A stretch of DNA of 64,000 nt from Planococcus citri (Eukaryota; Arthropoda; Insecta; Hemiptera; Pseudococcidae): positions 42,938,836 to 43,002,835 of the forward strand of contig NC_088681.1 of assembly GCF_950023065.1 (NCBI RefSeq), written 5' to 3'. Position numbers and translations under genes: made by a program. The notes beneath the pieces are model-generated. The model was not told where the DNA came from. It saw only the letters and a program-made list of their open reading frames with translations, and made no database searches. Position 1 is the stretch's first letter. Each line of letters opens with the position of its first letter. Positions 61,802 to 64,000 of the stretch are shown one piece after another.

Positions 61802-61806
61802 GTAGG

Positions 61807-62745
61807 TGGAACTACAATGTTTATCGTATGCGTGATCAAAATACCCAGAAATTATTGTGCGCTGACCCTTAATTACCTATTAAAAATAAAAATCGAATTA
61901 AACGCGACACACGGTCGTTTTTTCCTCCAAAATATACGTAGAATTATCAAAACAGAGCACACTATTAATCCATTTACCTGTATTCTCGATGAAATTTTAT
62001 TTCATTCGTTCAACTAAAACCCACTATACGATACTATAAACATTCCCTCAATCAAATCGAGTGTCCCCTCTGTCTGTAGTTTTTGAAAAATTGACGTACT
62101 TGTATTTATGACATCATCGCATCTACGAGAGACGAGCAATTGACGAATGGCCATTCTGGTCACCTGCAGGTCACATGGTAGTCAGCAAAGATTTTCCCGC
62201 TATAATCGTACGTACCTACATTGACGACAGGATTACGACTTGGTCGGATTATAGACAAATGGAATTACCACACCGCACACGTCATATAAAAACTGATTAA
62301 TTATAGCGCCATTTTCGTCGATGGCGTGACGGGAATTTTAGTATTTCTCGACGGGTGTTTTACGGCCTACTTTGCTATCCCTTATAGGTAATTGAATAAT
62401 TTGATACGAGTTTTTCTTCAAAGAAAATAAGATCGTATTAAGATAGCTAGAATTTTCACCTCGTTTACGCAAGTTTTTCCATTAAAATAGCACATGCGGA
62501 ATGTAATTTCGTCATAGTTTTAAAAATAGTACCTTTCAGGATAAAATGTAGACGGATATTTGGTTATAAATTAGTAAATTAGATAATTTTTCAGGCACCA
62601 CGCGTCGAATTTTAATTGATTAAACGAGTCTATGTATTCTAAAATTAGGTTCAAATTTAACCGATCTTGTTTTTTTTCGATTCTGTTGACTCGGTGAATG
62701 TACCCTGTTTTTTTTTTCACTTTCATTCATTCTCCTCGTATTATC
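61807..62745. other. no gene seen
   Basis: Mixed sequence, CpG-richer at 62090-62360. No gene or RNA recognised. Confidence 0.4.
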
Positions 62746-62747
62746 TA

Positions 62748-63630
62748 GGGTAAGTGCAGGTAATATGGGGTACATAAGTTCAAACTCTTCCTGAATGGAG
62801 AAAAATTGATGAAAAATGAAAATTTTTGCGACATTTGAAAATTTAAACATTTACCCATCTGTGATAAAAATTGTGGCCACTAAAAATCATTTTTACTATT
62901 TTTAATTTTTTTTTGAAAAAAAAGTTCAAAATCGACATTTTTGAAAAAGTGCAGGCAATATGGGGCACCAATGACCTTTGAAAAGCCAAACAAAAATGTT
63001 TTCCAGTTTTTACATTTATTTAACGCACAAACCATGGTTTCCCATGATTTTTTTCATAATTTTTTGATTTTTCAAAAAAATTGTTGAAAATTTACCAAAA
63101 AATGGCAGATAACATGAAGTATTTGTAAAAATGAAAATAAACGAATAAAACAAACAGGAAAAATTATTTTTATTCATAATTTTTACATTTTTTTGTGTTT
63201 TGGTTCAGAATACGTCAAAAATCTGCAAAAAAACAAGGTACCCCATATTACCAGCATGTGAAAATTTTCACGCCAAAAATGTTCTATTTTTTTTTCAATT
63301 CAGAAAAACGACTCACTGAAAAAGTAAAGTATGAAATAGATAGTAAAATCATGGCTCTTTCCGACACTCTACTTGAAATTTCAAAAAAATATGTATTTTT
63401 CGCGAAAACGTTCAAAAAACTTGACGTATCTGTTTTGGGGTTGCATGAAAAAGTCACCACCGACGAATAAAAAAGAGTACACGTGACCAATCGCCTCTGG
63501 GTCTGATCAGATCATTTTAGAATCATTTAAAAACACTCCTTAAATTTTTTCCTGTTGGATAGCACCCACAGAATACGAAAAAAGCGGGTACCCCGTATTA
63601 CTAGCAACCCCATATTACCTGCTTTTACCC
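62748..63630. mobile_element. 883-bp TA-flanked inverted-repeat element
   Basis: Ends GGGTAAGTGCAGGTAATATG and, inverted, GGGTAAAAGCAGGTAATATG, with a TA dinucleotide outside each end (62746-62747 and 63631-63632), consistent with Tc1/mariner-type target duplication. The GCAGGTAATATGGGGTA word recurs inside near 62952, 63240 (inverted) and 63588 (inverted). No transposase frame is found, but an exon-like segment lies at 63304-63470. Confidence 0.75.
63304..63470 (+). CDS. exon-like open segment inside the TA-flanked element (partial)
   Basis: Starts after an ideal acceptor (a polypyrimidine run ending in 'ttcaattcag') and stays open for 55 codons to a TAA at 63468-63470. The residues look like real protein: an amphipathic helix with leucines spaced in heptads (…MALSDTLLEISKKY… LDVSVLGLHEKV) and codon use unlike the surrounding A/T runs. 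The stop codon overlaps AATAAA, so it could be a terminal exon with its own poly(A) signal. Family not recognised and no upstream exon identified. Either a captured host exon, the last exon of a lost transposase, or chance. Confidence 0.3.
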
Positions 63631-63689
63631 TATGTACTAATTTTTCCTCAGCTTTTAGTCTTCAGAATTAAAGGATCGAATTCGACTTG

Positions 63690-63900
63690 GAAAGTAATTT
63701 TTTCATACGTTTTGATTCTTACAAAACAACTTTTTGAACCGACACTCACTCTCCAATTTGAAGGAAAGAGCATGTGGTACAAAAACGTACCTCTGTAACC
63801 AAAAGTTCAGGTCCTAAATTTCATTTTTGGACTTTTGGCAAATTTCTGAAAATTTTAAAAATTTAAAACAACTGTTAGGGCTTATAGGTAATTTTTAAAT
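63690..63900. repeat. dispersed repeat shared with the segmental duplication
   Basis: 'aactttttgaaccgacactc', 'ctctgtaaccaaaagttcag', 'atttcatttttggactttt' and 'aaaattttaaaaatttaaaac' match, in order, blocks at about 11270-11600 and 7850-7950. A member of a dispersed family that was also carried in the duplicated unit. Confidence 0.5.
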
Positions 63901-64000
63901 TTCTCAAAGTGCATTTCTTTCCTCTCCTTTGGAGGAAGGAGGAGTCCCAATATTGTGGCTATTTTTTTGACACCAAACAGTGTTATGGTTATCGACTTGA

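Larger units (their letters stand above)
55633..61806 (-). mobile_element. complete BEL/Pao LTR retrotransposon
   Basis: The element runs on the minus strand from the 5' LTR at 61606-61801 to the 3' LTR at 55638-55833, flanked by the 5-bp target duplication GTAGG at 55633-55637 and 61802-61806. The two 196-bp LTRs are identical by eye and begin and end with TG...CA. Between them lie a primer-binding site, one long gag-pol frame, a non-coding tail of about 400 bp and a purine-rich tract. There is no envelope-like frame. Domain order protease-RT-RNase H-integrase together with DUF1759, A17-type protease and DUF5641-like segments place it in BEL/Pao. Identical LTRs imply very recent insertion. 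Confidence 0.97.

Noticed and set aside
1..64000. tRNA, rRNA or CRISPR array
   Set aside because: No cloverleaf with a TTCGAATC-type T-arm, no rRNA-like block and no regular repeat-spacer array was found by eye; a tRNA scan could still find one.

Overview
This 64-kb window looks like an insect (at least metazoan) nuclear chromosome: strongly AT-rich, gene-poor, no operons, genes with TATA boxes and AATAAA signals, and a BEL/Pao LTR retrotransposon, a metazoan-restricted group. The very frequent words of the TAGGTACCTA and TACGAGTA type remind me of mealybug/scale-insect or moth assemblies, but that is recollection and not evidence; the species cannot be fixed from the sequence. Most open frames here are chance frames or products of repeats. 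Only two host loci (one of them broken) and one retrotransposon polyprotein are convincing coding regions. || Layout. 1-3.7 kb: non-coding DNA with a short tandem repeat and a large imperfect inverted repeat (2.1-3.2 kb). 3.7-12.5 kb: a tandem segmental duplication with a family of secreted, Ser/Asn/Glu-rich proteins with a helical tail. Copy A (CDS 4569-5334) carries a one-base frameshift. Copy B (9445-10263) is intact at 272 codons. A decayed third copy (about 11.86-12.48 kb) retains only promoter-side sequence. Copy A was hit by a 1.25-kb terminal-inverted-repeat element (6131-7381), and copy B still shows the empty site. The third copy was hit by a near-perfect 241-bp palindrome. 12.9-14.0 kb: an older member of the 1.25-kb family. 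14-20.5 kb: no gene seen. 20.5-22.3 kb: nested inverted repeats. 22.6-31.4 kb: CpG-richer patches, one exon-like segment and a pair of related hairpins. 31.4-34.6 kb: a satellite with a period of about 270 bp built on the palindrome GTTCGCGAAC, interrupted by another 1.3-kb member of the inverted-repeat family. 35.6-38.2 kb: a further fragment and another foldback. 43.5-44.5 kb: a TAAATTAC(C/T)GGTAA minisatellite. 45.8-51.7 kb: two weak minus-strand exon candidates next to CpG-rich DNA, and a tandem repeat with a period of about 290 bp. 52.5-54.2 kb: a 1.7-kb foldback. 55.6-61.8 kb: a complete minus-strand BEL/Pao element with two identical 196-bp LTRs, GTAGG target duplications, a tRNA-Tyr-like primer site and one 1746-codon gag-pol frame. 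62.7-63.6 kb: a TA-flanked inverted-repeat element that contains an exon-like open frame. || How it fits together. The host content is a small, fast-diverging secreted-protein family expanding and decaying by tandem duplication in repeat-rich DNA. The dominant structural theme is inverted repeats: at least nine separate foldback or palindromic units of several families. The only autonomous-looking mobile element is the BEL/Pao copy. It looks very recent, yet it has unusual residues at its protease and reverse-transcriptase active sites.
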